From Pseudoxanthomonas sp. (GTDB lineage Bacteria > Pseudomonadota > Gammaproteobacteria > Xanthomonadales > Xanthomonadaceae), in NCBI RefSeq assembly GCF_002863005.1, contig NZ_PKDG01000019.1, forward strand, positions 124,001 through 188,000: 64,000 nucleotides of DNA, written 5' to 3'. The notes beneath the pieces are model-generated. The model did no database searches. It was not told the origin of the DNA and was given only the letters and a program-made list of their open reading frames with translations. Made by a program: the position numbers and the translations under genes. Positions 48,607 through 58,800 of this stretch are shown piece by piece (position 1 is the stretch's first letter; each line of letters opens with the position of its first letter).

Positions 48607-49373
48607 GTCAGGGCAGGCACCTCCATAGCGACGATGGAGCTTCCGTAGAAGTCGCCCTGAAGGTGCTGAATATCCGCAACGCGCGCCACGCCGTAGATCG
48701 CCGTGCGCGACAGCTCCACGGCGTCCACATCGCCTGCAGTTGTGCGCCAGCGCGGGATCACCGCGCATCGCTTGTCCATCGTCAGCGCGAAGCGCAGGCG
48801 CTCCCAGTCCATACCGTTGGCCAAGCCGCCTCCACGCGCGGCAGCCAGACCGTCTGGCGTGAAGGAGGCCGTCAGTTGGCGGTACGGCTGACGCGGGTTG
48901 GTCGCGAGCTGCGAAGCCAGGCTTCGCTCGCTCTGCGAGGGGTCCACCAAGTTGACCGACCAGTCCGATTCGTGGGCCACCTCGACCGCCGGCATGATGA
49001 CCAGCTCGCCGATTTGAACTACGGCCTGCGCGGTGGTGATCACCACGCTGATGCTGGCGGTGGCCGCCGAGACGGGCATCACGATCCAGCATGCCACGGT
49101 GCCGTCGGCCAGGCGGCGCGTCACGCCGCTGGTGCCGGCCACAGTGACCGTCACGCCTTCCGGGAGGTTCAGACCCAACAGCGCAATAACGCGCACAACG
49201 ATGGCGCTGGCCAGTGTGACGTTGATCGTCGGATTGCCACTGCTCCTCTGCAGACGACTGGCGCGCGCGGGCTTGCCATCGAACAATGCCGCGCCGTTAT
49301 CGCTTGTGAGCCATGCTGAGCCGGCCGCCAAAGCAACCAGGTTCACCGCCGGCATGCTGTATCCGATCAACAT
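48603..49373 (-). CDS. Phage tail-associated protein
   Basis: 256 aa. Beta-rich and Ala/Val-rich, start ATG 49373, 5 bp after the 659-aa tail gene. Contains VNLVDPSQSERSLASQLATN and VELSRTAIYGVARVADIQHL. Position in the tail module suggests a minor tail protein. Confidence 0.7.
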   Translation of the reverse strand: MLIGYSMPAVNLVALAAGSAWLTSDNGAALFDGKPARASRLQRSSGNPTINVTLASAIVVRVIALLGLNLPEGVTVTVAGTSGVTRRLADGTVACWIVMPVSAATASISVVITTAQAVVQIGELVIMPAVEVAHESDWSVNLVDPSQSERSLASQLATNPRQPYRQLTASFTPDGLAAARGGGLANGMDWERLRFALTMDKRCAVIPRWRTTAGDVDAVELSRTAIYGVARVADIQHLQGDFYGSSIVAMEVPALT

Positions 49374-49377
49374 GGAC

Positions 49378-51357
49378 TCAACCCCACAGAATCAAAGTGA
49401 TGTCGCCAGTGGCCGGGTTGCGCGTGCGACCGCGCACCAGCACCTTCTTGCCGCCGGCAAGCTCGGCGTATCGCGAATAGGTGATGCGGCCCACCTGGCC
49501 TGGCTTCGGCGCGAACGTCGGGTCGCCCTTGAATGTGGCCACCATCGAGAAGCGCGGCACACCGTACATGCCCACGACGCGGTCGATCTCCGTCTGCGCA
49601 TCCTGGGCACGCCAGAAAGCGGACTGCATCGGCTCTGCGGAGTCCGCATGCTGATAGCGCGCAGGCAGCGCACTGCCTGAGTACGCGACACCGCGCCAGA
49701 GCGCCGTCAGCTCGTCGCGTCGTGCCTGCGGCACGTCCACCATGTCCGTGACCAGGTCAGCCGCCGAGAGCGCTTGGGCATTCGGGCGGTAGGACATGCG
49801 GCGCGTCAGGTTCGGCGCATAGTCGGGCGTGAAAATCAGGTCGCTGGCCATGTGGCCGCGCTCGACTTCGAACGCAAGTTCGCCGACATAGGTTTCCGGC
49901 GCGATGATCCGCGCGAAGCGCAGTGTGCCGTCATCGTCCTGCCACCACCAGGCGCCATAGCTCGGCAGCACGCGGGCCAACGCCTGGCGCACAGACCCAA
50001 CGTCGCCACCTTCGCGCGTGTAGTACCCGATGCCAGCGTAGCCAGTGGCCGCGTCGATGGCGGCTGCGTCCGCGCTTGACCAGGAGGTCTTGCCGATTCG
50101 GCCGAAGGCGGCATGCAGGAACTGCAGCAGCGTCGCAGGCTGCATGGCGGCACCGATGCTCGACACGTCGCAGACTACCGGGCCAACCGGGGGGCTGGTC
50201 ATGGTCAGCTGCTGCGAGTCGGGCGCCAGTGCGAAAGTGCCGGCCTCCATGAGGTCACCGCGATCCATCACTGCCGACACATGGGCGAGTGGCGAGTCGG
50301 ACAGGAACATGACCGTGCCGTCGCTGTTGGCCACCAGGCCGGGTACGCTGGCCACCGCCCCGATCACGACGGGCTGCGGTGACCAGGCAAGCGCCGGCAC
50401 GTTCGGCAGGAACTGGCCTCGGGTGATGGGCAGATCGAGGTCGTCATGTGCGTCAGCCAAGATGATCAGCTTGCTCGCGTCGCCTTGGACCTCGATGCGC
50501 TCAATGACGTAGCGCGCCACCGTCGCGGCGGCGGCCACCGTGCCATCGCGCTCGCCCAGCTTGATTGCGACTGGCGTGCCACGCAAATCCTGCATGGCCA
50601 GCGCGTCCAGAATGCCGTCAGCGTCGACGGCGCGCGTGGTCGCGCTCCCGCTGCGAACTGGAGGATCGCCCGACCAGGGCCAGAAGCCGATTTCAGCGCC
50701 CGTTGTCACGCCTTCCAACAACAGACCCTCATATCGGGCGTGTGCCGGTGCATCGGTGGCGGCGGATAGGTAGTCCCAGTCCGACAGCTTCGCGTTCGCG
50801 CTGGCGCCCGCTACCGCTGGCCAGGCAGCAGCAGCTGCAGGTGTCGCTGCCTGCCATTGACCCGCGTTGACGACGCACACCAGGCCGCCGGCTGTCGGCG
50901 GTGCGATGGTGGCCGCAAAATGCCAGGTGCCAGGCGCGATGGCCCGCGCATGGACGAGCGTGTTGCCCTTGTAGAACGCAATGGTCGGCGAGCCGCCATC
51001 GAGCTGCAGGGCCACGCCGATGATTTCGCCCTTCGCCACGGCGGGCAGGCCACTCGCCACCGACACGCCGTTGACGTAGATCTGGCCGATGTGCAGCGCC
51101 CAGGCAACACCGATCAGTCCGACCGGTGCGGCATACGTCGCGCCCGCCAGTACCACACCGATGTCGGCGAAGAGATCAGCGTCGCCCCACAGAGTGAACT
51201 CGGCGCCGCGCAGGCCCGTGCTGTAGCCCACATCGCTACGCGCGTTTCGATTGCCGTCAATGCCGTCTGCCGTTGTTACCAGCGACAGCCCGCCATCACG
51301 CACGGCCATGCTGGGGCCGATGGGAGCTGCGGCAAAGCGTGCGAATGCGCGGGCCAT
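49378..51357 (-). CDS. Large phage tail protein with lectin/SPRY-like N-terminus
   Basis: 659 aa. Residues about 60-160 (YVNGVSVASGLPAVAKGEII; GVALQLDGGSPTIAFYKGNT) look like a concanavalin/SPRY fold, a candidate surface-binding domain. The C-terminal half (GQVGRITYSRYAELAGGKKV) resembles tail hub proteins. ATG overlaps the TGA of the upstream gene by 1 bp or more. Confidence 0.75.
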   Translation of the reverse strand: MARAFARFAAAPIGPSMAVRDGGLSLVTTADGIDGNRNARSDVGYSTGLRGAEFTLWGDADLFADIGVVLAGATYAAPVGLIGVAWALHIGQIYVNGVSVASGLPAVAKGEIIGVALQLDGGSPTIAFYKGNTLVHARAIAPGTWHFAATIAPPTAGGLVCVVNAGQWQAATPAAAAAWPAVAGASANAKLSDWDYLSAATDAPAHARYEGLLLEGVTTGAEIGFWPWSGDPPVRSGSATTRAVDADGILDALAMQDLRGTPVAIKLGERDGTVAAAATVARYVIERIEVQGDASKLIILADAHDDLDLPITRGQFLPNVPALAWSPQPVVIGAVASVPGLVANSDGTVMFLSDSPLAHVSAVMDRGDLMEAGTFALAPDSQQLTMTSPPVGPVVCDVSSIGAAMQPATLLQFLHAAFGRIGKTSWSSADAAAIDAATGYAGIGYYTREGGDVGSVRQALARVLPSYGAWWWQDDDGTLRFARIIAPETYVGELAFEVERGHMASDLIFTPDYAPNLTRRMSYRPNAQALSAADLVTDMVDVPQARRDELTALWRGVAYSGSALPARYQHADSAEPMQSAFWRAQDAQTEIDRVVGMYGVPRFSMVATFKGDPTFAPKPGQVGRITYSRYAELAGGKKVLVRGRTRNPATGDITLILWG

Positions 51358-51659
51358 CAGGCGACAGGCAGCGGCTCGCGGCTCAGCGCGACACGTTCGG
51401 CGGCAGCCTTAGCCACGTAGGTCGACGCGACCGGGTCAACGATGGCCTCAAAGACGTGCCAGCGCACGCCATCACGCAGGTCGCGGTGGCGCGTCGCACG
51501 CAGAAGGAACTCCGCAGTGTCCAGGCGATCAATGCGGGCCTGCATAACATCGGCATCTGCCGCGTTGTCGAACTGGATCACCTGGCCCTGCGAAAGCAGG
51601 TTCAGGACGCGGATGTCTTCGCCTTCGGCCAGTGCCAGAAACTGTTCGTAGCTGATCAT
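51357..51659 (-). CDS. Phage protein, unknown
   Basis: 100 aa (MISYEQFLALAEGEDIRVLN), helical. Sits between tail genes; similar small proteins are common in tail modules. Confidence 0.7.
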   Translation of the reverse strand: MISYEQFLALAEGEDIRVLNLLSQGQVIQFDNAADADVMQARIDRLDTAEFLLRATRHRDLRDGVRWHVFEAIVDPVASTYVAKAAAERVALSREPLPVA

Positions 51660-51667
51660 GGATGCTC

Positions 51668-51877
51668 CTATCGCATCAGTTCGGTGAGGGTGCGCTTGCG
51701 GTCGCTTGTTTCCAGCGTCTGCAGGCGGCGTTCGTGGCCCTGCACGAGGGGGCCGACCTCGACTGAAACAGACCGGTTGACCTTCTGCTCCAGCTGCTTG
51801 ATCCGTCGCTTACTGCGATGGAGATCCAGCAGGGCATAGACGACGAGCGCAGCCAGGATGACGACGGTGAGGTTCAT
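51668..51877 (-). CDS. Small phage membrane protein
   Basis: 69 aa: one membrane segment (MNLTVVILAALVVYALLDLH) then a coiled coil (KRRIKQLEQKVNRSVSVEVG). Could be a spanin-like or holin-accessory protein; not established. Overlaps the upstream gene by 4 bp. Confidence 0.65.
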   Translation of the reverse strand: MNLTVVILAALVVYALLDLHRSKRRIKQLEQKVNRSVSVEVGPLVQGHERRLQTLETSDRKRTLTELMR

Positions 51878-52515
51878 GCCTCGGTCTCCTTTGTGTCGGA
51901 AGGATCACTGGTCGGAAGCGTGGGTGCCGGTGCCTCGACCGCGACGGGCAGTTCCGGCTTAACCGCCCACCGCGTCTCGGTCTTTTTGCGGAAGGCAAAG
52001 CCGGATCGCATTTCGCTCGTCGCCAGCACGCGCAGCAAGTCGGTGGCCTTGGCACGCGCGGTGCCATCGGCGAAACCTTCCTGCCAGCGCCAAGCCTGGC
52101 CCGCGCCGCCTTGCGCGGTGGGGTCCCACACCAGGTCGCCGTACTTCTCGCCCTGCCAGTTCGGCCTGCCGTCGAAGCGCGGCATGGTATTGAGCATCTC
52201 GGCCGTCACGTCGCCTGTCTGGCGCACCCACGCGTCATCCATCTCGATGGTGTCGCCGATGGTGTCCTGGTGGACGGTGTGCGTGGTGCTGTTGCTGCGG
52301 CTGGCATAGCCGAGCGGTGCCTGCTTGAAAGAGCCGTCGGCGTTCATCTCCCATGCCTGCGCGGTCATGTGGAAATGCGCCGCCTTGACGGCCAAATCGA
52401 TCTCCATCACGACGCGGACGTATACGCCGCTGTCCTGTTCGTGGAAGTCCCGCACTTCGATGTTTTCGGGCAGACCGGTCGGGTAGCCAGGCAGCTGGAT
52501 CTGGATCAGGTTCAT
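51874..52515 (-). CDS. Phage tail-associated protein
   Basis: 213 aa. Contains HFHMTAQAWEMNADGSFKQA and MPRFDGRPNWQGEKYGDLVW, a pattern seen in proteins after central tail proteins. The C-terminal 35 residues are Pro/Thr/Glu-rich and probably disordered. Confidence 0.65.
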   Translation of the reverse strand: MNLIQIQLPGYPTGLPENIEVRDFHEQDSGVYVRVVMEIDLAVKAAHFHMTAQAWEMNADGSFKQAPLGYASRSNSTTHTVHQDTIGDTIEMDDAWVRQTGDVTAEMLNTMPRFDGRPNWQGEKYGDLVWDPTAQGGAGQAWRWQEGFADGTARAKATDLLRVLATSEMRSGFAFRKKTETRWAVKPELPVAVEAPAPTLPTSDPSDTKETEA

Positions 52516-52524
52516 GGGTGCCTC

Positions 52525-55500
52525 CTACGGCTTGTACTGGGCGTTGTGGGTGGCGATGACGGCCTGTGCCGACTCACCAGCGAGGAACATGCGATTGCCG
52601 AGATCGACCTTGACCACCTGGCGGCGGCCAACGAACTGCAGGTCGCACACCAGCTCCTCGGTGAGCTGGCCAGCGCGCTGTACGACGACGCGCTGTCCAA
52701 GCATTTCGGTCGTGCGCTTGATGCGGCCGTCAGGCAGATCCATCGGCGTGGAAGCGCTTTGGACGATGCTGGCCAACGACGTGGTCACCAGGCGATAGCA
52801 GGCCTCCTCGCCGATGCTGATTGCTCGCACCTGGTGCAACTCGATCTCTGCGCCTGGCGCGCGCACGTCGATGCAGGGCACCAGGTCGCCCACCTGCAGG
52901 CCGCGCACCAGGCGGCCATCCGGCAGCACAGTGTCGATGTCGACGCACCAGTCGCCCGGATTGCCTGTGCCCGGGCCGCCACCGGTACCCGTGCCGCTGG
53001 TCGGGATCGTGACGTTGCCGATGAACACCGCGCCTTCGCCGGATTGCTGTGCTGTCAAGACGCTCGTTTGCGCGTAGTAGGTGCGCGTGCCGCCGTCGAG
53101 GAACGGGTCCAACGTGAAGATGACGTAGGTAACGCCCTGCGTCAGGCCGGTCACCGCATTGGTCACTGTGTTGTAGGTGACCACCTCGCCGCTGATGTCC
53201 AGGTTGTGCGCGTTCACTGTCACCTGGCCGCTGCTGTTCGCGCTCAGCGCCGTGACATTTCGCACCGCAGCCACGCCACCCACGATGGAGGCACGCGAGT
53301 TGCGGGCGCCAGCCAGGATGATGCGGCTGCCGCGCACGTTCAGGCCGATACGCCGCACGCCGGCATCCATCGCCAGATCCACATTGGCCGTCCGCCCGTA
53401 GGTCGTGCCGTCTGTTATGACGTTCTGGTCCAGCGTCGTCTGCCGGCGGATGTTGCACTGGCGGAAGCGCGCGTGCGTTGTGGCCCACGGCATCGCCACG
53501 TTGGCTCCGGTGGTGTTGTTCCACTGCACACCGACGATGGGACGCACGTAGGCGGTGCCAGCCGGGATGGTCACCAGGTTCTCGGTCAGCCAGTAGCCGG
53601 CATGGTTCAGCGCCTGGCGGCCGCCGTAGCCGATGTCGGCACCGTCCTTGTTGTAAAAGTTCAGGCCGACGTACGTGAAGATGTCGATGCCGGCCGGGCG
53701 CGGCGTGCCGATATCAACGACGCCTTCGGACCGCACGATGAACTTCTCGCCAGGCTCCACAGCGAACCGGTCGCCAGTCCGGACGTACACCTGGTTGGAG
53801 CCGGGGCTTGCAGTCCCGCCCGCGTCGCCGATGAAGAGCTGCATCTGATTGCCGGATGCAAACGCCTCCAGGCCGACCGACACCGCGCCGGTATAGGCGC
53901 CACCGATGCTGTCATTCATCCAGCCATCTGCGACGAACTCGCCCTGGATAGGCAGGTACTGCGCAATCGGATATTGGCCCTTGTTCTGGCCGAAGTTGCC
54001 GTTCGGGACGAAGCTCTCGCCGCTGCCGATCGCGCGGGGCTGATCGTCCTGAAATGCGAGGCGGATGTTGTCGAACACCCAGAAGCCTGCGGTGCCACCG
54101 GTCACGATGATGTTGGCGTGCGCCCTCACCGCACCATAGGGCACGGTGATCTTGCCGGTAATCGTTCGCCAGTACGCATCGGCTTTCTGGCCCGTCGACG
54201 GCGCGGTGGACCAGGAGATGTTCTTCTCGCCAATGAACACGCCATCCTTGTCGTAGAAGACCAGGCCGATGGCACCTTCGCCAGCAGCGATGTTCTGCCA
54301 CCTGCCGACGCACCCGATGACGGCGATCACCTGGCCAGGACGCACCTGGATGGACTTGGCGTTGACGCACCGCGCATTGGCGACACCCAGAGACGCGCTG
54401 AACACCATCAGCTTCGTGCCGCTCAACGCTGCAGCGTTGGTCTCGGTGTAGAAACCGCCGTCCTTGTTCCAGTACAGGTCGGCCTGCTCGAAGCTGGGGT
54501 TGAACACCAGCGAGTCGGTGGCCTCCGCGAAGCTATCCGACTGCTTAGACCAGCCCGTGCCGTTCCAGTAGAACGTCTCCTTGTAGCTCGGGCGGAACCA
54601 CGTGTCGCCGACGATGAAAGGCGTTGCGGTCGGAGCCGCGTCCTGCGCAAACACCCGCATACGCGTGTTTGCCGTCAGCTGGGCGGTGTTGGCTGCACCC
54701 TGAGCAGCGGCGGCATCAAGGATCGCCTGCGGCAGCCGGTTGTCCGTCGATTCGATCCAGGAGGAACCGTTGCAGTACCACCAGCGCCCGTCGTCGCTGT
54801 CCTGCCAGTAGTCCCCGAGCGCCGCGCCGGCACCGCCGATGGCTGGCGCCGTCGGCTGCCGGTAGATGTTGATCAGGTTGTCAGCGGTTGCTTGGGCGTT
54901 CTGTGCGGCGAGCAGCGCTGCGAGAGACAGGCCGTTGGCGGTGCCGCGCGTGTAGGCCGAGGCTTGCACCAAGTTGCCAACCGCTTCCTCGACCATGATG
55001 CCGTCGAGGTAGATGGTGTCGCCCAGGGTGGTGGTGTCGAAGTCGATACGGAATTCAATCGCCTGTGAAGTGTACGGCGTCGGGTCCACCAACACGGCTG
55101 CACGGCGCCACGTCCCGTCGGCGATGCACGCCCAGCCGGAAGTACCGATGTGCGTGGTCACGCCATCCCACACGAACAGGTCGTGCGTCTTCTGGAAACT
55201 CGCGGCGCTGGTCTTGTACCAGAACGAGGCGATGTACTTCTTTCCGGGCGTCCGGGGCACGTTGAGGCTATTGCCCACGTACAGGTAGCCCTCCGTGGTG
55301 CCGCCACCGCTGCGCGTCAGCTGCCAGGCGCCGCCCGATCCCACCTTCGTGTTCGCCGCGACCGTCGTACGTGCGACCGTCAGACCGTAGCTGTTCGTCA
55401 CCGGAAGCGTCGGACTTTCCAGCGTGCTGAGTTGGTCCGGCAGCAGGTTGACGCCGTTGCCACCGACGTAGTTCAGGGGATCGTCTGGCGACTGTGCAGC

Positions 55501-55854
55501 CCACGCTGTCCAAGCACCGACCAGACCACGCACCTTCGCGCGCACACGCCAGTGCGTCCGGCCGGATTCGTTGCTGTTGTAGGCCAGGTCTCCGCCGCTA
55601 TAGACGACCTTCGAAACGCCTGGCAAGCCGGCGTTGTCCGGCGCGCGCTCCACCTCATAGATCGCATTGCGCTCGGGCACTGCATTCCATGTCACTCGGA
55701 CGCCACCCAGCACGGGCGTCACCACGAACATGGCGGGCGCCTCCGGTGGCGGCACCTGGTATGGCTTCGGCATCCAGGTGCCCTGCGGCGAGGTGACCAC
55801 GGTCACCGCCGGCAGTGGGCCAGCCCCGACCTCCAGGAGCAGCATCTTGCCCAT
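52525..55854 (-). CDS. Large tail-tip protein with fibronectin III and C-terminal Hint (intein-like) domain
   Basis: 1109 aa. Residues about 38-130 resemble a FnIII domain (FVVTPVLGGVRVTWNAVPER). Several jelly-roll/carbohydrate-binding-like segments follow (WTSGF-type; IDFDTTTLGDTIYLDGIMVE). After a GTGTGGGPGTG linker, the last ~145 residues start WCVDIDTVLPDGRLVRGLQV and end NRMFLAGESAQAVIATHN then AQYKP: Cys1 and a terminal His-Asn as in Hint domains. Start overlaps the tape-measure stop (TGATG). Confidence 0.85.
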   Translation of the reverse strand: MGKMLLLEVGAGPLPAVTVVTSPQGTWMPKPYQVPPPEAPAMFVVTPVLGGVRVTWNAVPERNAIYEVERAPDNAGLPGVSKVVYSGGDLAYNSNESGRTHWRVRAKVRGLVGAWTAWAAQSPDDPLNYVGGNGVNLLPDQLSTLESPTLPVTNSYGLTVARTTVAANTKVGSGGAWQLTRSGGGTTEGYLYVGNSLNVPRTPGKKYIASFWYKTSAASFQKTHDLFVWDGVTTHIGTSGWACIADGTWRRAAVLVDPTPYTSQAIEFRIDFDTTTLGDTIYLDGIMVEEAVGNLVQASAYTRGTANGLSLAALLAAQNAQATADNLINIYRQPTAPAIGGAGAALGDYWQDSDDGRWWYCNGSSWIESTDNRLPQAILDAAAAQGAANTAQLTANTRMRVFAQDAAPTATPFIVGDTWFRPSYKETFYWNGTGWSKQSDSFAEATDSLVFNPSFEQADLYWNKDGGFYTETNAAALSGTKLMVFSASLGVANARCVNAKSIQVRPGQVIAVIGCVGRWQNIAAGEGAIGLVFYDKDGVFIGEKNISWSTAPSTGQKADAYWRTITGKITVPYGAVRAHANIIVTGGTAGFWVFDNIRLAFQDDQPRAIGSGESFVPNGNFGQNKGQYPIAQYLPIQGEFVADGWMNDSIGGAYTGAVSVGLEAFASGNQMQLFIGDAGGTASPGSNQVYVRTGDRFAVEPGEKFIVRSEGVVDIGTPRPAGIDIFTYVGLNFYNKDGADIGYGGRQALNHAGYWLTENLVTIPAGTAYVRPIVGVQWNNTTGANVAMPWATTHARFRQCNIRRQTTLDQNVITDGTTYGRTANVDLAMDAGVRRIGLNVRGSRIILAGARNSRASIVGGVAAVRNVTALSANSSGQVTVNAHNLDISGEVVTYNTVTNAVTGLTQGVTYVIFTLDPFLDGGTRTYYAQTSVLTAQQSGEGAVFIGNVTIPTSGTGTGGGPGTGNPGDWCVDIDTVLPDGRLVRGLQVGDLVPCIDVRAPGAEIELHQVRAISIGEEACYRLVTTSLASIVQSASTPMDLPDGRIKRTTEMLGQRVVVQRAGQLTEELVCDLQFVGRRQVVKVDLGNRMFLAGESAQAVIATHNAQYKP

Positions 55855-58800
55855 CAGCGCAACATCTCCAGCACGCCCAAATCGTTGCGCGCTCCGCCGC
55901 TCAGGCGGTCTCGGATGTCGCGCAGGATGTCATGCGCCGTTGGATCGGAGACCGAGCCGCCACCGTTGTTGCCGTTGCCCGTGGTGGGCGTGGCTGGCGC
56001 GTTGCCGCCATTCGGCTTGGTCGGGCCTACCGGGTCGTACAGCAGCGCGAACATCGCCTGGGCGAACGCATCCGGCAGGGCACGCAGTTCGTCGGCCAGA
56101 TCGCCCATCGTGGTGCCGTCGTCCATGTCCAGCTCGGGCAGCGCGATGCTGCCGATCAGGCCGGTGACCTGGTCGTACAGGCTGTTGTAGTCGGTGCCGC
56201 TGGCGTACAAGTTGCGACCCAAGCCCAGGGCGGTATTGGAGAGCGAGGACGCCTTGTCCAGGTCGCCGGCCGCCACAGCCGCCTGCAGCTGCTGCATCGC
56301 GTCTTGCAGCTTCTGGGCATCCGTGAGCGGGGAGTACTGGCCCAACGACAGATCGGCCAGCACGTTGTTGCGCTGCTCTTCCATCTGCCGCTGCAGGGTG
56401 GCCATGTTCAAGGCACGCAACTGCTCGATCTTGGCCAGGTCCTCGGCGCGTGCACCCGTCAGGCCCAGGGCCTTGGCGTAGTCGTTCGCGGCCGCGATCT
56501 GATCGCGGTACGTCAGCTCGATGTTCAACGCCTGGCGCTGGAACTCGTTCAGGCCCGATGTGCGCAGCTGCGTATCCACGTCGGTCATCAGGCTGGAGTA
56601 GTTGCCCAGCAGGCCGACGACGCGTTCCATCTCGGCGGCAATGCTGGTGCCGTTCTCGCTGGCCAGCGTCTTGAAATACTCCACCGCGCGGGTGACGTTC
56701 TCGATCTCCCAGTCCTGCAGGGCACGGCCCAGCTCCTGGGCGCTGCCCGTCACCAGGACGATGCTGGCCTGCAGGGCAGTGAGGATCTCGCTGGCTGGGT
56801 TCTCGTTGTCCAGGAGACGACCGAAGCCCAGGGTGCGGACCGCCGAGGCGGACAGGCTCTCCACCATCTTGGAGATCTCGGCCTCGATCTGCTGCTGCGC
56901 CTTCTCCGGATCGGCATCGAGCTTGATCTTGCCGATGTTCACACGCACGTTGGCCAGCTGGCCGCTCACGTCGATGCCCAGCTTCTTGGCCACATCCGTG
57001 GCGCCACGCTTCACGGCACGGATCGCGCCCTCGAATGCCTTGTCGACTTCGCTATCCAGCGCGGCGTATTCGGTCCAATACTTCGAGCTGCGGAACCAGC
57101 CGCCCTTCTGCTTGATGTCGGCGTAGGCCTGGCCTTCGAAGCCGCCGAAGCCGTAGTTGCCAGTGATGCCCTGCGCGGTGATCTGCGGCTTCTTGCGGCC
57201 GAACAGCTTGGCGTGGATCGAGGAGCCGGACAGGATCGAGCTGATCTTGTCGCTGAAACCCAGCGAGCGGAACAGCTTGTCGGCATTGCCGACGGCACCC
57301 AGGGTGGCCACCTTGCCGGCCCAGCTCTCGCCGTTGTTGATGTCCCAGCCCTGATCGAACAGCTCTGCGTTCTTCATCATGCCGGCGATGATCCAGCCGA
57401 TGATCGGGATGGCCGAGGCCATGCCGCTGGCGCCGCCTGCAGCTGCGCCAGATGCGCCGGTGACGCCGGTGGAGGTGTTGGCCATACCTACCAGGCCGCC
57501 CCAGGTCGTGCCGGCGCTGGTTGCCGCGCTGGCGGCGCTACCGCCACCACCGAACAGACTGCCGAAAGCGGACAGCCAGCCACCCGCGCCCTGGCCACCG
57601 CCATTGCCGCCGCCGAACAGGTTGCCGATGGTGGACAGCCAGTTGCTCTGGCCGCCGCCAGAGAAACCGTTGCCGTTGAACATGCCCATGATGGACTGGA
57701 AGATGTTGCCGCCGCCGGACTGGCCCGACATGGACTGCTGGATCTGCGCCTGGATCGGGATCACGATCTTCTGCTGCAGGAACGTCCGCACCAGGTCGCC
57801 GACCAGCTGCTTGGCGATGCTCTTGAGCGAGCTGGCCAGCGACTTGAAGTCTTTCAGGCCCGACATGACGAAGTCGGTCAGCGCGTCAGCCGCTGACTCA
57901 ACGCCGCGCGTCCAGACGTTGGCCCACTCCTCGGCCTGGCGTGCGGACTCTTCGGCCGCCAGCGACCAGTCCGCCATCGCGCGCGCATTTGCGATCAGCT
58001 GCGCCTGGCGTTCCTTGTCCTTGGCCAGCCCGGCGTCGCCAGCGGCGATAGCGTCAGCGATGGCCCGCCGCATGTCGGTTTCGTTCTGCAGCTGGCGGCT
58101 GTAGCGCTCGCGCGCGATGCCGACCATGCCCAGCAGGCGGATCTCGCCGGACATGGTGTCCAGCAGCGCCTGGGGCGCGTTCTGCTGCTTCACCAGCTCA
58201 GCGGTGGTCTTCTTCAACTGCGCTTCGTAGGCCGTTTGAAGGCGCGTTGCATCGGCCTGGGTGATGTTCTTGGCCGCCAGCTCGCGGTTGATTTCCGCGA
58301 TCCGCTGGGCGTGCTCCACCTCGGCCAGGCGCACAGGGCCCTGCAGCTCGGCCTCCATGCGCTCCACCTCTTCGGTGTAGCGCTGCTGGGCCTTCTGCTG
58401 CTGCTCAAGGTCGCGTGCGTGGTCACGGGTGGCTTTGGCTGCCTCGCGCGTTGCGGCGGTACCGGCCTTGCTGGCGGCGTTGGCCTTTTCCTGCTCGGCC
58501 GCAGTTTCCTCAAGGACTCTCTTGTAGGCAGCCGCCCTCTCATTGAACTTCCGTCGTTCATCGGGAAGCATTGCGTCCACGCCACCCTTGGCGTTGATCT
58601 CCATGCCCTGCTGCACCAGGTACGCTTGATACTGCCCCTGTTGCAAGCGCACCAGGTTGACGATGGCACTGTTGAGGTCGCTATCCATCCCTTGCAGGAC
58701 CTTGGAGAAATCACTGGACTTCTGCTTGGCCACGTCTATGCCGTTTGCCAGCAAATAGGCAGCCCGCTCGGCATTGCCTTCGGCCGTAGCTACCTGTGCG

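Noticed and set aside
48466..49092. 208-codon minus-strand frame overlapping the tail protein
   Set aside because: Out-of-frame shadow of 48603-49373; only its last 46 codons could be a real small gene.
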